Part shown: positions 16,984-25,321 of the stretch, one piece after another
Layout of the letters: each line of letters starts with the position of its first letter
Position numbering within the stretch: the stretch's first letter is position 1
Source: Rhodobacterales bacterium HKCCE2091
GTDB taxonomy: Bacteria > Pseudomonadota > Alphaproteobacteria > Rhodobacterales > Rhodobacteraceae
Direction: 5' to 3'
Assembly (NCBI GenBank): GCA_015689685.1
Contig: WVSL01000016.1
Location: 32,471-96,470 of the forward strand
DNA length: 64,000 nt
Program-made: the position numbers and the translations under genes
The notes under the pieces: generated by a model
Told to the model about the DNA's origin: nothing
The model's input: only the letters and a program-made list of their open reading frames with translations
Database searches by the model: none

Positions 16984-17772
16984 ATGGCGGAGTTGATGCG
17001 CGGCAAGCGCGGGCTGATCATGGGTGTAGCGAACGACCGCTCCATCGCCTGGGGCATCGCGAAGGCCATGCATGCCGAGGGCGCGGAGCTCGCGTTCTCC
17101 TACCAGGGCGAGGCGTTCGGCAAGCGGGTCGAACCGCTCGCGGCGACGCTCGGCTCGGATTTCCTCGTCGATTGCGACGTGATGAACGACGCGTCAATGG
17201 ATGCCTGTTTCGCCGCGCTGAAGGACCGGTGGGGCACGATCGACTTCGTGGTCCACGCCATCGCCTATTCCGACAAGACCGAGCTGACCGGCCGCTTCAT
17301 CAACACCACGCGCGAGAACTTCCGCAACTCGCTGACCATCTCGTGCTACTCGCTGATCGACGTGGCCAAGCGGGCATCCGAGCTGATGCCCGAGGGCGGC
17401 ACGGTGCTGACCCTGACCTACCAGGGGTCGAACCGGGTAACGCCGTTCTACAACGTCATGGGCGTGGCCAAGGCGGCGCTTGAATCGACCGTGCGCTACC
17501 TCGCCAACGATCTCGGGCCGCAGAAGGTGCGCGTCAACGCGATCAGCCCCGGCCCGATGAAGACCCTGGCGGGCGCGGCCATCGGCGGTGCGCGCAAGAC
17601 CTTCAAGGCGACCGAGGCGAACGCGCCGCTGCGCGCCAACGCGACGCTCGAGGCGGTCGGCGGAACGGCGGTCTACCTCGCCTCCGACTACGGTGCCTGC
17701 ACCACCGGCGAGATCATCCTCGTCGACGGCGGTTTCCACGTCCTGGGGATGCCGCAGCCCGAGAACCTGTGA
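16984..17772 (+). CDS. fabI: Enoyl-ACP reductase (NADH)
   Basis: A 262-aa SDR-type enoyl-ACP reductase, the last step of each elongation cycle. The cofactor loop GVANDRSIAWGIA and the catalytic YNVMGVAK (Tyr-x6-Lys) are present, as is the C-terminal SDYGACTTGEIILVDGGFH. Only 6 bases separate it from fabB, so the two are cotranscribed. An in-frame ATG at 16996 (MRGKRG) is an alternative start. Confidence 0.96.
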   Translation: MAELMRGKRGLIMGVANDRSIAWGIAKAMHAEGAELAFSYQGEAFGKRVEPLAATLGSDFLVDCDVMNDASMDACFAALKDRWGTIDFVVHAIAYSDKTELTGRFINTTRENFRNSLTISCYSLIDVAKRASELMPEGGTVLTLTYQGSNRVTPFYNVMGVAKAALESTVRYLANDLGPQKVRVNAISPGPMKTLAGAAIGGARKTFKATEANAPLRANATLEAVGGTAVYLASDYGACTTGEIILVDGGFHVLGMPQPENL

Positions 17773-17853
17773 CCCGTCCCGGACCGAGGTGATTGCCCTG
17801 ACGGTCGCGCCTGTGCCAAGCTTCGGCAGGGGCCACCCGTGAGGGGACTAGGG

Positions 17854-18549
17854 ATGAGCGCTATCAGGGCCTGCGTCTTCGACGCATACGGCACGCTGTT
17901 CGACGTCAACGCAGCCGCGCGCGAGGTCGCGGGCAAGCCGGGGCACGAGACCTTCGCGCTGGTCTGGCAGCAGGTCGCGCAGGACTGGCGGGCCAAGACC
18001 CTGCAGTACACCTGGCTTCGCACGATCACCGGCGACTACGTCGATTTCTGGAAGATCACCGAGGAGGCGCTGGACTGGGCGCTCGAAGCCTCCGACCAGG
18101 CGGAGCCCGAACTGCGCGAGTTGCTGCTCGGCCTGTTCTGGTCGCTCAAGGCCTATCCCGAGGTCCGCCCGGTCCTGCAGGCGCTGAAGGACCGCGACGT
18201 GCCGGCCGCGATCCTGTCGAACGGCACCAAGGAGATGCTGGCCGCGGCGGTCGACACCGCGGGGGTCGGCGACAGCCTGGCCGCGGTGATGTCGGTCGAG
18301 GACGTGGGCACCTACAAGCCCGCGCCGCAGGTCTACGACCTCGTCGGCGAGACCCTCGGCCTCGACCGCGACGAGGTCCTGTTCGTGTCCTCGAACGGGT
18401 GGGACGCGGCGGGGGCGGCGGGCTACGGCTTCGACACGCTCTGGGTCAACCGCGCGCGCGAGCCGGTCGACCGGCTGCCCGGCAAGCCCCGTCGGATCGC
18501 CGCCGACCTGCGCGGCCTGCCCGGCATCGTGGCGGAGTTGCAGGCGTGA
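17854..18549 (+). CDS. (S)-2-haloacid dehalogenase (HAD type II)
   Basis: A 231-aa HAD-superfamily hydrolase. The nucleophile Asp is in VFDAYGTLFD, motif II in LSNGTKEM, the lysine in TYKPAPQVY, and motif IV in SSNGWDAAGAAGYGF. The last two segments are the specific pattern of L-2-haloacid dehalogenases, which hydrolyse 2-haloacids to inverted 2-hydroxyacids. The start is ATG 17854 with GAGGGGA 7 nt upstream; the GTG at 17839 is in frame but lacks a site. It overlaps the next gene by 4 bases (GTGA). The physiological substrate is unknown. Confidence 0.88.
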   Translation: MSAIRACVFDAYGTLFDVNAAAREVAGKPGHETFALVWQQVAQDWRAKTLQYTWLRTITGDYVDFWKITEEALDWALEASDQAEPELRELLLGLFWSLKAYPEVRPVLQALKDRDVPAAILSNGTKEMLAAAVDTAGVGDSLAAVMSVEDVGTYKPAPQVYDLVGETLGLDRDEVLFVSSNGWDAAGAAGYGFDTLWVNRAREPVDRLPGKPRRIAADLRGLPGIVAELQA

Positions 18550-19376
18550 ACTTCGCGATCGCCGCGGACGGCACCCGCCTCGCCTACGACGACGCCGGCA
18601 GCGGCACCCCGGTCCTGTGCCTGCCGGGTCTCACCCGCAACATGGACGACTTCGAGCCGGTGGTGGAGCATTTCGCCGGCACCGCGCGGATCATCCGGAT
18701 GGATTTCCGCGGCCGCGGTGCATCGGACTGGCCCGGCCCCGGCACCTACACCGTCCCGCAGGAGGCGGCCGATGTCGTGGCCCTTCTCGACCACCTGGGG
18801 CTCGAGCGCGCTGGCATTCTCGGCACGTCTCGCGGCGGGCTGGTCGCGCTGGTTCTTGCTGCCACCGCGAAGCCGCGGCTGTCCGGCGTCCTGTTCAACG
18901 ACGTCGGGCCGGACATCGCGCCGGAAGGCCTGGCCAACATCATGACCTATATCGGGAAACCGCCGGCCTACCGCACCCACGCCGAGGCCGCGGCGGCGCT
19001 GCCCGCTGCGATGCCTGCCTTCCACGACGTGCCGGCCGAGACTTGGGCGGCCTACGCGAGGCGGCTCTGGGACCAGGGGCCGGACGGGTTGCAGCTTCGC
19101 TACGACGCGCGGCTCCGCGAGGCCGTCGCGCCCGCCTTCGCGCCCGATGCGGTCGCGCCGGACCTCTGGCCGCTCTTCGACATGCTGGACGGCCTGCCGC
19201 TCGCGCTCGTGCGCGGGGCCGGGTCCGACATCCTGTCGGCGGAAACGGCGGCCGAGATGCGGCGGCGGCGGCCTGACATGGGCTATGCCGAGCTGCCGGA
19301 CCGGGGCCATGTCCCGTTCCTCGACGAACCCGCTTCCGTCGCCCTCATCTCCGACTGGATCGCCCGCCTGCAATGA
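18546..19376 (+). CDS. Alpha/beta hydrolase
   Basis: A 276-aa alpha/beta-hydrolase. The oxyanion region is LCLPGLTRNMDDF, the nucleophile elbow GTSRGG carries Ser, and the His is in DRGHVPFLDEP; an acidic residue is available in the strand near DILS. Start GTG 18546 overlaps the dehalogenase stop, and the stop overlaps the next gene (ATGA 19373-19376). The cluster of three coupled genes suggests a linked ester, lactone or thioester hydrolysis step. The substrate cannot be read from the sequence. Confidence 0.85.
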   Translation: MNFAIAADGTRLAYDDAGSGTPVLCLPGLTRNMDDFEPVVEHFAGTARIIRMDFRGRGASDWPGPGTYTVPQEAADVVALLDHLGLERAGILGTSRGGLVALVLAATAKPRLSGVLFNDVGPDIAPEGLANIMTYIGKPPAYRTHAEAAAALPAAMPAFHDVPAETWAAYARRLWDQGPDGLQLRYDARLREAVAPAFAPDAVAPDLWPLFDMLDGLPLALVRGAGSDILSAETAAEMRRRRPDMGYAELPDRGHVPFLDEPASVALISDWIARLQ

Positions 19377-20344
19377 CCGACATCGCCGCCATCGAGGCCG
19401 CCGCCGCCCGTGCCGCGGGCGTGGTCCGCCGCACGCCGCTCCTGTCCTCGCCCTTCCTCGACGAGATCGCGGGGCGTCGGGTCTTCGTGAAGGCCGAGTG
19501 CCTGCAGCATACCGGGTCGTTCAAGTTCCGCGGCGGCTGGTCGGCGCTGTCGTCGCTGCCGGAGCCCGCGCGCGCGTCCGGGGTCATCGCCTACTCGTCC
19601 GGCAACCACGCCCAGGGCGTCGCCTGCGCCGCGAAGCTGATGGGTGTGCCCGCGGTCATCGTCATGCCCCGCGACGCGCCCGCGCTGAAGATCGCGAACA
19701 CCCGCGCGCTCGGGGCCGACGTCGTGCTCTACGACCGCGCCGGGAACGAAAACCGGGAAGAGATCGGCGCGGCCATCGCGGCGGAGCGCGGTCTGACCCT
19801 CGTGCGGCCCTACGACGAGCCGATGGTGATCGCGGGGCAGGGCACCTGCGGGCTGGAGATCGCGGAACAGGCGGCGGAGGAGGGGATCGACACGGCCGAG
19901 GTTCTCGTCTGCTGCGGCGGCGGCGGGCTGACCGCCGGGGTTGCGCTGGCGTTGGAGGCCAAGGCGCCCGGCCTGCGCGTCCGCCCCGCGGAGCCGGAGG
20001 GATTCGACGACACCGCCAGGTCCCTCGCGGCGGGCGAGCGGATCGGGAACACCGGCCCGCAATCGGGTTTCTGCGACGCGATCCTCACGCCCGCGCCGGG
20101 CGAGATCACCTTCCCGATCCTGTCCCGGCTCTGCGGCCCCGGCGTGGTCGTCACCGACGACGAGGTGCGCGCGGCGATGCGCGCGGCCTTCCTGCGGCTG
20201 AAGCTGGTGATCGAACCCGGCGGCGCGGTGGCCCTGGCCGCGGCGCTGTTCCACGGCGACGAACTGGACGGCGACGCGGTGATCGCCACGGCCTCCGGCG
20301 GTAACGTCGACGCGGAGGTGTTCGCGGAGGTTCTTGCGGGGTAG
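19373..20344 (+). CDS. PLP-dependent threonine/serine dehydratase-like enzyme
   Basis: A 323-aa fold-type II PLP enzyme. The Schiff-base Lys is in TGSFKFRGG, followed by SSGNHAQGVACAAKLMG and the glycine-rich phosphate loop CCGGGGLTAG. There is no C-terminal ACT domain, so it is the catabolic, ~320-aa class that includes threonine deaminases and 3-hydroxyaspartate dehydratases. Coupled to the two upstream genes. Exact substrate (Thr, Ser or hydroxyaspartate) is open. Confidence 0.85.
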   Translation: MTDIAAIEAAAARAAGVVRRTPLLSSPFLDEIAGRRVFVKAECLQHTGSFKFRGGWSALSSLPEPARASGVIAYSSGNHAQGVACAAKLMGVPAVIVMPRDAPALKIANTRALGADVVLYDRAGNENREEIGAAIAAERGLTLVRPYDEPMVIAGQGTCGLEIAEQAAEEGIDTAEVLVCCGGGGLTAGVALALEAKAPGLRVRPAEPEGFDDTARSLAAGERIGNTGPQSGFCDAILTPAPGEITFPILSRLCGPGVVVTDDEVRAAMRAAFLRLKLVIEPGGAVALAAALFHGDELDGDAVIATASGGNVDAEVFAEVLAG

Positions 20345-20377
20345 CGGGGCGCAGACCCTGCGCGCGCATCGACGGGC

Positions 20378-20405
20378 CGGCGATATCGTCGGGTCGGGGC
20401 GTAGC
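20378..20405 (+). repeat. Partial copy of the 54.7/54.9-kb intergenic repeat
   Basis: A 28-nt stretch matching the core of the repeats at 54756-54783 and 54967-54994: CGGCGATAT, 8 variable bases, then CGGGGCGTAGC. About 23 of 28 positions agree with the second copy. It lies in the short gap between the convergent dehydratase and pcaB genes. The rest of the repeat is not recognisable here. Confidence 0.5.
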
Positions 20406-20485
20406 GGTGAAATCCGGCGGATCGGGCGGGCAGGAAGCGGAACGGGCGGAGAGACGACCCGCGGCTTGTCGATCGCGTGAGACGG

Positions 20486-21814
20486 TCAGCGTCCGGCAGG
20501 CAGAGCGTCAACCGCCTCCGCGAAGGCCCGCGCGTCCGCCGGGGCCTGCCCGAAGCGGTTCGCGGGAGACAGGGCGACGCCCGGATGATCGCGCGCCACG
20601 AGGTCGGACAGGTTCGCGCCCGTCGCCTGCGCCTCGCGGCACAGGTCCTTAACCGCGCCCTGGGCCTCCTGCCTCGGCATCCGCTCCGCCAGCGCGAAGC
20701 TCCAGGCTTCCGCGTCGATCAGGCCGAGCGGGTCGTCCAGCGCCGCGGCCAGCGCCTCCGGAACGGGCTCCGCGATCTCCGACAGCTCGGCGGCCAGTGC
20801 CAGCGCCCGGCCCGCGGCCAGCACCAGCGGCGAAAAGCTGAGCCATTCGGCGAACCAGGCGCCGCCGTCCCGCTGTTCGGCGGGGGAAAGGGCCGCGGTC
20901 AGCACCTGTGCCTGCGCCGCCGCGTAGGGGGCGAGCGCCATCAGCACGGACGGGCCGACCGGGTTCTGCTTCTGCGGCATCGTGGAGGATCCGCCGCCCG
21001 CGCCGAGCCTCAGCCCGCCGATCCCGGACTGGCACAGCCGTTCCATGTCGCGGCCCATCTTGGCGGTCAGCCCGGCGGCGGCCGCCATCCAGCCGCCAAG
21101 CTCCACGATCCGGTCCCGCGCGGCGTGCCAGCTTGCGCCGGAGTCCGACAGCCCGAGCGCCTCGGCCAGCCCGGCGCGGATCGCGGGGGCGTCCGGCCCG
21201 AAGGCCGACCCGGTCCCCGCCGCGCCCGACAGCGAGACGCAGAGCACCCGCGGCCTGAGCTCCGCCAGCCGGTCGAGATGGCGCAAGAGCGGCGCACCCC
21301 AACCCGCCGCGACGGCGCCGAAGGTCGAGGGCGCGGCGTACTGGCCATAGGTGCGCGCGGCCATCGGCGTTTCGGCATGGTCACGCGCGAGCGCGGCAAG
21401 GCCCTTCAGGAGCCGCCGGCAATCGGTCTCCATGATCTCCAGCGCGCGGCGCATCCGCAGCATCAGCGCGGTGTCCACGATGTCCTGCGAGGTCGCGCCC
21501 CAGTGCAGGAACTGCGCGTGTTCCGGCGCGCCGATCTCGGCCCGGAAGGCCGCGACCAGCGCCGGGATCGGGACACCGTTCCGCCCGGTCTCCGCGGTCA
21601 GGGCGGCGGGGTCGATGCTGGCCTCCATCGCGGCGCGGTGGATCGCGGCGGCGGCGGTCTCGGGGATCAGGCCGAGCCGCCCCTGCACCTGCGCCAGTGC
21701 GCCCTCGACCAGCAGCATCGCGCGGATCTCGGCGCTGTCGGTGAACAGGCGCGCGAGGTCGGGATGGGTGAACAGCCCGCGGTAGATCGCGCTGTCGAAG
21801 GCCGATCCGCTCAT
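20486..21814 (-). CDS. pcaB: 3-carboxy-cis,cis-muconate cycloisomerase
   Basis: A 442-aa member of the fumarase/aspartase superfamily converting 3-carboxy-cis,cis-muconate to gamma-carboxymuconolactone in the protocatechuate branch of the beta-ketoadipate pathway. The superfamily signature GGSSTMPQKQNP is present, along with HWGATSQDIVDTA and GRTYGQ-like ARTYGQYAAP. N-terminal AIYRGLFTHPDLARLF fits PcaB. Its ATG overlaps the pcaD stop (21811-21814). PcaC, PcaG and PcaH are not in the window. Confidence 0.9.
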   Translation of the reverse strand: MSGSAFDSAIYRGLFTHPDLARLFTDSAEIRAMLLVEGALAQVQGRLGLIPETAAAAIHRAAMEASIDPAALTAETGRNGVPIPALVAAFRAEIGAPEHAQFLHWGATSQDIVDTALMLRMRRALEIMETDCRRLLKGLAALARDHAETPMAARTYGQYAAPSTFGAVAAGWGAPLLRHLDRLAELRPRVLCVSLSGAAGTGSAFGPDAPAIRAGLAEALGLSDSGASWHAARDRIVELGGWMAAAAGLTAKMGRDMERLCQSGIGGLRLGAGGGSSTMPQKQNPVGPSVLMALAPYAAAQAQVLTAALSPAEQRDGGAWFAEWLSFSPLVLAAGRALALAAELSEIAEPVPEALAAALDDPLGLIDAEAWSFALAERMPRQEAQGAVKDLCREAQATGANLSDLVARDHPGVALSPANRFGQAPADARAFAEAVDALPAGR

Positions 21815-22614
21815 GCCGTCCCGGGCAGGTGGCCGACCGCGCGCAGGAAATCCGACACCAGAGCGGCGAACTTCTCCGGCATCTCGACCGGCGGCAGGTG
21901 GCCCGCGCCGTGGATCAGCTGGTAGCGTGCGCCGGGAATGGTGTCGGCCAGTTCGCGCACGAGGTCGGGCGGCGTCGACCCGTCCTCGGACCCGGCGATG
22001 ACCAGCGCGGGCAGGCGCAGCGCCGCGGTGGTGGCGTGGAAATCCGTGCCGGCGATGGCGGCACAGCAGCCGGCATACCCGTCCACGCCCGTGGTCTCGA
22101 CCATCCGGCGCCAGATATCCACATCATCCTTGGCCCGGAAGCCCTTGGAAAACCAGCGTTCCATGATGGAATCGCTCAGCGAGGCGGTGCCACCGGCCAT
22201 CACCGCGTCGATCCGGTCCTGCCACATCTCGCGCGTGCCGATCTTGGTCGCGGTGTTGGACAGGACGACGGCGCGCACGAGGTCGAGCCGCTTGGTCGCG
22301 AGCCCCTGCGCGATCAGCCCGCCGATGGAGATACCGACGAAGACGCAGTCCTTCACCCCGAGCGTATCCAGAAGCCGCTCGGCATCCGTGACCAGCGAGC
22401 CCATCGAATAGGGCGCGCGCGGCGCCGCCGACAGCCCGTGGCCACGCTTGTCGTAGCGGACGAGGCGCAGTCCGGCGGGCAGGTGCGGCAGGACCGCGTC
22501 CCAGAGCCTCATGTCGGTGCCGAGCGAGTTGGCGAACACGACCGCCGGTCCCCCGGAGTCGCCGCTTTCCTCCACCGCGAGGTGAAGACCGTCTTCGAGC
22601 CTGATGCTGCGCAT
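21811..22614 (-). CDS. pcaD: 3-oxoadipate enol-lactonase
   Basis: A 267-aa alpha/beta hydrolase that opens 3-oxoadipate enol-lactone. The catalytic Ser is in GISIGGLIAQ, with DKRGHGLS, ASEDGSTPPD and HGAGHLPPVE marking the Asp and His. I start at ATG 22614 (MRSIRLEDG), where family similarity begins; the frame continues upstream without family character. It is the first gene of a two-gene minus-strand unit with pcaB. The divergent alcohol dehydrogenase begins 130 bp away. Confidence 0.9.
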   Translation of the reverse strand: MRSIRLEDGLHLAVEESGDSGGPAVVFANSLGTDMRLWDAVLPHLPAGLRLVRYDKRGHGLSAAPRAPYSMGSLVTDAERLLDTLGVKDCVFVGISIGGLIAQGLATKRLDLVRAVVLSNTATKIGTREMWQDRIDAVMAGGTASLSDSIMERWFSKGFRAKDDVDIWRRMVETTGVDGYAGCCAAIAGTDFHATTAALRLPALVIAGSEDGSTPPDLVRELADTIPGARYQLIHGAGHLPPVEMPEKFAALVSDFLRAVGHLPGTA

Positions 22615-22744
22615 GTCCACTTGTCCCCCGAACGCGCGGGTGGCGCAAGGGGAGGTCGCGAACGGAACAATCCCGACGCGTTCGGGAAAGCGAGCCGCGT
22701 CCGGGGCTTGCGAAGGTCCACCGGAAACGGACAGGGGACGGGTC

Positions 22745-23824
22745 GTGCGGGTCAAGGCAGCGGTAGCGGTGGCGTTCAACGCGCCGATGGTGATCGAGGA
22801 ACTAGAGCTTCGCGATCCGGGTCCGGGCGAGGTCCGGGTGCGGATCGAGGCCGCCGCGATCTGCCATTCGGACATTTCCTACCTCGACGGCGGGTGGGGC
22901 GGCGACTTGCCCGCGGTCTACGGCCACGAGGCGGCGGGCGTTGTGGAAGAGGTCGGCGAGGGCGTGAAATCCGTGCTCGTCGGATCGCGCGTGATCGTGA
23001 CGCTGATCCAGCATTGCGGTCATTGCCCCGAATGCGGGTCGGGCCGACCGGTCCACTGCGGGTCCTTCACCGCCATTCCGCCGGTATTACGGCGCGCGGA
23101 CGGCACCGTGGTCACGCAGGGGCTCAAGTGCGCGGCCTTCGCCGAGCAGGTCGTCGTCGACCAGAGCCAGATCGCGCCCCTGCCGGGCGACTTGCGGTCC
23201 GAGGTCGGCTGCCTGCTGGCCTGCGGCGTGCCCACGGGGCTCGGCGCAGTGGTCAACACCGCGCGGGTGCGGCCCGGCGACCGGGTCGTGGTGATCGGCG
23301 CGGGCGGGGTCGGACTCAACACCATCCAGGGCGCCGCGATTTCCGGCGCGTCGCGGATCGTGGCGCTGGATCTCGAACCCTCGAAACTGGACGACGCGCG
23401 GTCCTTCGGCGCCACCGACACCGTCGCCGCGACCGACCCCGACCCCGCGCGGGCCGTCCGCAGGGCGATGAAGGGTCACGGTGCGGACCACGTCTTCGTC
23501 ACCGTGGGCGTGCCCAAGGTCTACGACGACGCCTGGGCCTTTCTCGCCCCCGGCGGCACGGTCTACGCGGTCGGCATGCCCCATTCCGGCGCGATGTCGA
23601 GCTACGAGGCGGTCAACGTCGCCTATTCCGGCCACGGCATGCGGGGCTCGCGGATGGGGGACATCGTGCTGCGCCGGGACATCCCGTGGATGGCCGACCT
23701 GCACGCGCAGGGGCGGCTGAAGCTGGACGAGCTGATCTCGGGGCGGTTCCGGCTCGACCAGATCAACGAGGCGTTCGAGGACACGAGGCGCGGCAAGGCG
23801 CGGCGGAACGTGATCGTGTTCTGA
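22745..23824 (+). CDS. Zinc-dependent alcohol dehydrogenase (MDR family)
   Basis: A 359-aa medium-chain dehydrogenase. Catalytic zinc ligands are Cys in AAAICHSD and His in YGHEAAG; the structural zinc lobe is the C-x2-C-x2-C-x7-C set in CGHCPECGSGRPVHC. The NAD-binding loop is GAGGVGLN. It resembles class III-type / S-(hydroxymethyl)glutathione-like dehydrogenases but I do not assign a substrate. The start is a GTG at 22745 after AGGGGA; there is no ATG nearby in frame with a site. Divergent from pcaD. Confidence 0.87.
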   Translation: MRVKAAVAVAFNAPMVIEELELRDPGPGEVRVRIEAAAICHSDISYLDGGWGGDLPAVYGHEAAGVVEEVGEGVKSVLVGSRVIVTLIQHCGHCPECGSGRPVHCGSFTAIPPVLRRADGTVVTQGLKCAAFAEQVVVDQSQIAPLPGDLRSEVGCLLACGVPTGLGAVVNTARVRPGDRVVVIGAGGVGLNTIQGAAISGASRIVALDLEPSKLDDARSFGATDTVAATDPDPARAVRRAMKGHGADHVFVTVGVPKVYDDAWAFLAPGGTVYAVGMPHSGAMSSYEAVNVAYSGHGMRGSRMGDIVLRRDIPWMADLHAQGRLKLDELISGRFRLDQINEAFEDTRRGKARRNVIVF

Positions 23825-23991
23825 CAAGGTAACGCCGGGCGAAGTTCCTGCGCGTGACATGCGGTTCGGGCCGTCGGTCCCGACGCGCCGACCGGGGAAC
23901 GGCCGGGACCGGGGCGAAGCCCGAATTCTGGACCGGCCCGCGCAAACGTGATTGCGTCCAACGGCGACACCGGGGGGAGGCGGAGACGGAC

Positions 23992-25215
23992 ATGAGACTG
24001 GAACACCTGGAAATCTTCGTCACAGCCCCGCCGCCGCCGGGATGGGGCGGGCGCTACTGGCAGATCGTGCGGCTGACGACCGAATGCGGGATCACGGGAC
24101 TGGGCGAGGTCTACGCGGCCGGCGTGGGGCCGGTGGCGATGCAGGCGGTGATCCGCGACGTCTTCGACCGGCACATGGCGGGCGAGAACCCGGAGAACGT
24201 CGAGATGATGTTCCGCCGGGCCTATTCCAGTGGTTTCACGCAACGCCCCGACCCGACCGTGATGGGTGCCTTTTCGGGCCTCGAGATGGCGTGTTGGGAC
24301 ATCCTCGGCAAGAAGCGCGAACGCCCGGTCTGGGCGCTCATTGGCGGGCGGATGAACGACCGGGTGCGGGCCTATACGTACCTCTACCCGATGCCGCACC
24401 ACCCGCTGCCGGCGTTCTGGATCGACGCGGACATGGCCGCGGAAGCCGCGGTCGCGCTGGTCGATGACGGCTGGACGGCAGTGAAGTTCGACCCCGCCGG
24501 TCCCTACACCCTGCGATCGGGCCACAGCCCGGCGATGTCCGATATCGAGACCTCCGTCGCCTTCTGCCGGGCGATCCGCGCGGCCGTGGGCGGCCGCGCG
24601 GACCTGCTGTTCGGTACGCATGGCCAGTTCGCCACCGGCGGCGCGCTCCGGATGGGCCACGCCATCGCGCCGTATTCGCCGCTCTGGTACGAGGAACCCG
24701 TGCCGCCCGACGATGCCGCCGCGATGGCCGAGGTGTCCCACGGCCAGCCCGTGCCGGTCGCGGCGGGGGAACGGCTGACGACCAAGGCCGAGTTCGCGCC
24801 GCTCCTGCGCGCGGGCGCGATCCGCATCTGCCAGCCCGCGCTCGGGCGCGTCGGCGGGATATGGGAGGCGAAGAAGCTCGCCGCCATCGCCGAGGTCCAC
24901 AACGCCCAGGTCGCCCCGCATCTCTATGCCGGGCCGGTGGAATGGGCCGCGAACGTGCACCTGGCCGTGTCGATCCCGAACATCCTGATGGTCGAGGCGA
25001 TCGAGACGGATTTCCACGAGGCGCTCGTCACCGGCCGCCCGAAGGTGGAGAACGGCTTCGTCACGGCGCCCGAGGCACCGGGTCTCGGCATCGAGCTGAA
25101 CGACGACATCGCCCGCGCCCATCCCTACGACGGCGACCGCCTGCACCTCGAGATGCAGGAGGCCCCCTGCGACTGGCAGCACGGCAACGCCTTCGGCGGC
25201 GGCGCGGTGGACTGA
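23992..25215 (+). CDS. Enolase-superfamily sugar-acid dehydratase (ManD/GalD-like)
   Basis: A 407-aa mandelate racemase / muconate lactonizing enzyme family protein. It has the capping domain (IVRLTTECGITGLGEVYAAG), then the barrel with KFDPAGPY, HGQFATGGALRMGH, LWYEEPVPPDD and AAGERLTTKAEF carrying the metal ligands, and AIRICQPALGRVGG. The pattern is closest to the D-mannonate/D-galactonate dehydratase group. The start is ATG 23992 with GGAG 6 nt upstream. The 167 bp before it show no gene. Substrate is unproven. Confidence 0.85.
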   Translation: MRLEHLEIFVTAPPPPGWGGRYWQIVRLTTECGITGLGEVYAAGVGPVAMQAVIRDVFDRHMAGENPENVEMMFRRAYSSGFTQRPDPTVMGAFSGLEMACWDILGKKRERPVWALIGGRMNDRVRAYTYLYPMPHHPLPAFWIDADMAAEAAVALVDDGWTAVKFDPAGPYTLRSGHSPAMSDIETSVAFCRAIRAAVGGRADLLFGTHGQFATGGALRMGHAIAPYSPLWYEEPVPPDDAAAMAEVSHGQPVPVAAGERLTTKAEFAPLLRAGAIRICQPALGRVGGIWEAKKLAAIAEVHNAQVAPHLYAGPVEWAANVHLAVSIPNILMVEAIETDFHEALVTGRPKVENGFVTAPEAPGLGIELNDDIARAHPYDGDRLHLEMQEAPCDWQHGNAFGGGAVD

Positions 25216-25252
25216 CGCGCCGCCCCGTCAGCCCGAGGCCCGTCAACCCGAG

Positions 25253-25261
25253 GTTTGAACC
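25253..25261 (+). promoter_or_regulatory. Leader motif (TTTGAAC) of RTX gene 1
   Basis: GTTTGAACC, 69 nt before the start of the first RTX gene. The same core occurs before the other three RTX genes (26771, 27943, 29470) and is followed here by a GC-rich imperfect stem (CCCCCCGC against GCGAGGGGGG). Its role is not known. Confidence 0.45.
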
Positions 25262-25321
25262 GCCCGCCGGCCCCCCGCGACCCATGCAGGACAGAGATGC
25301 ACCTGCGAGGGGGGACACGAC

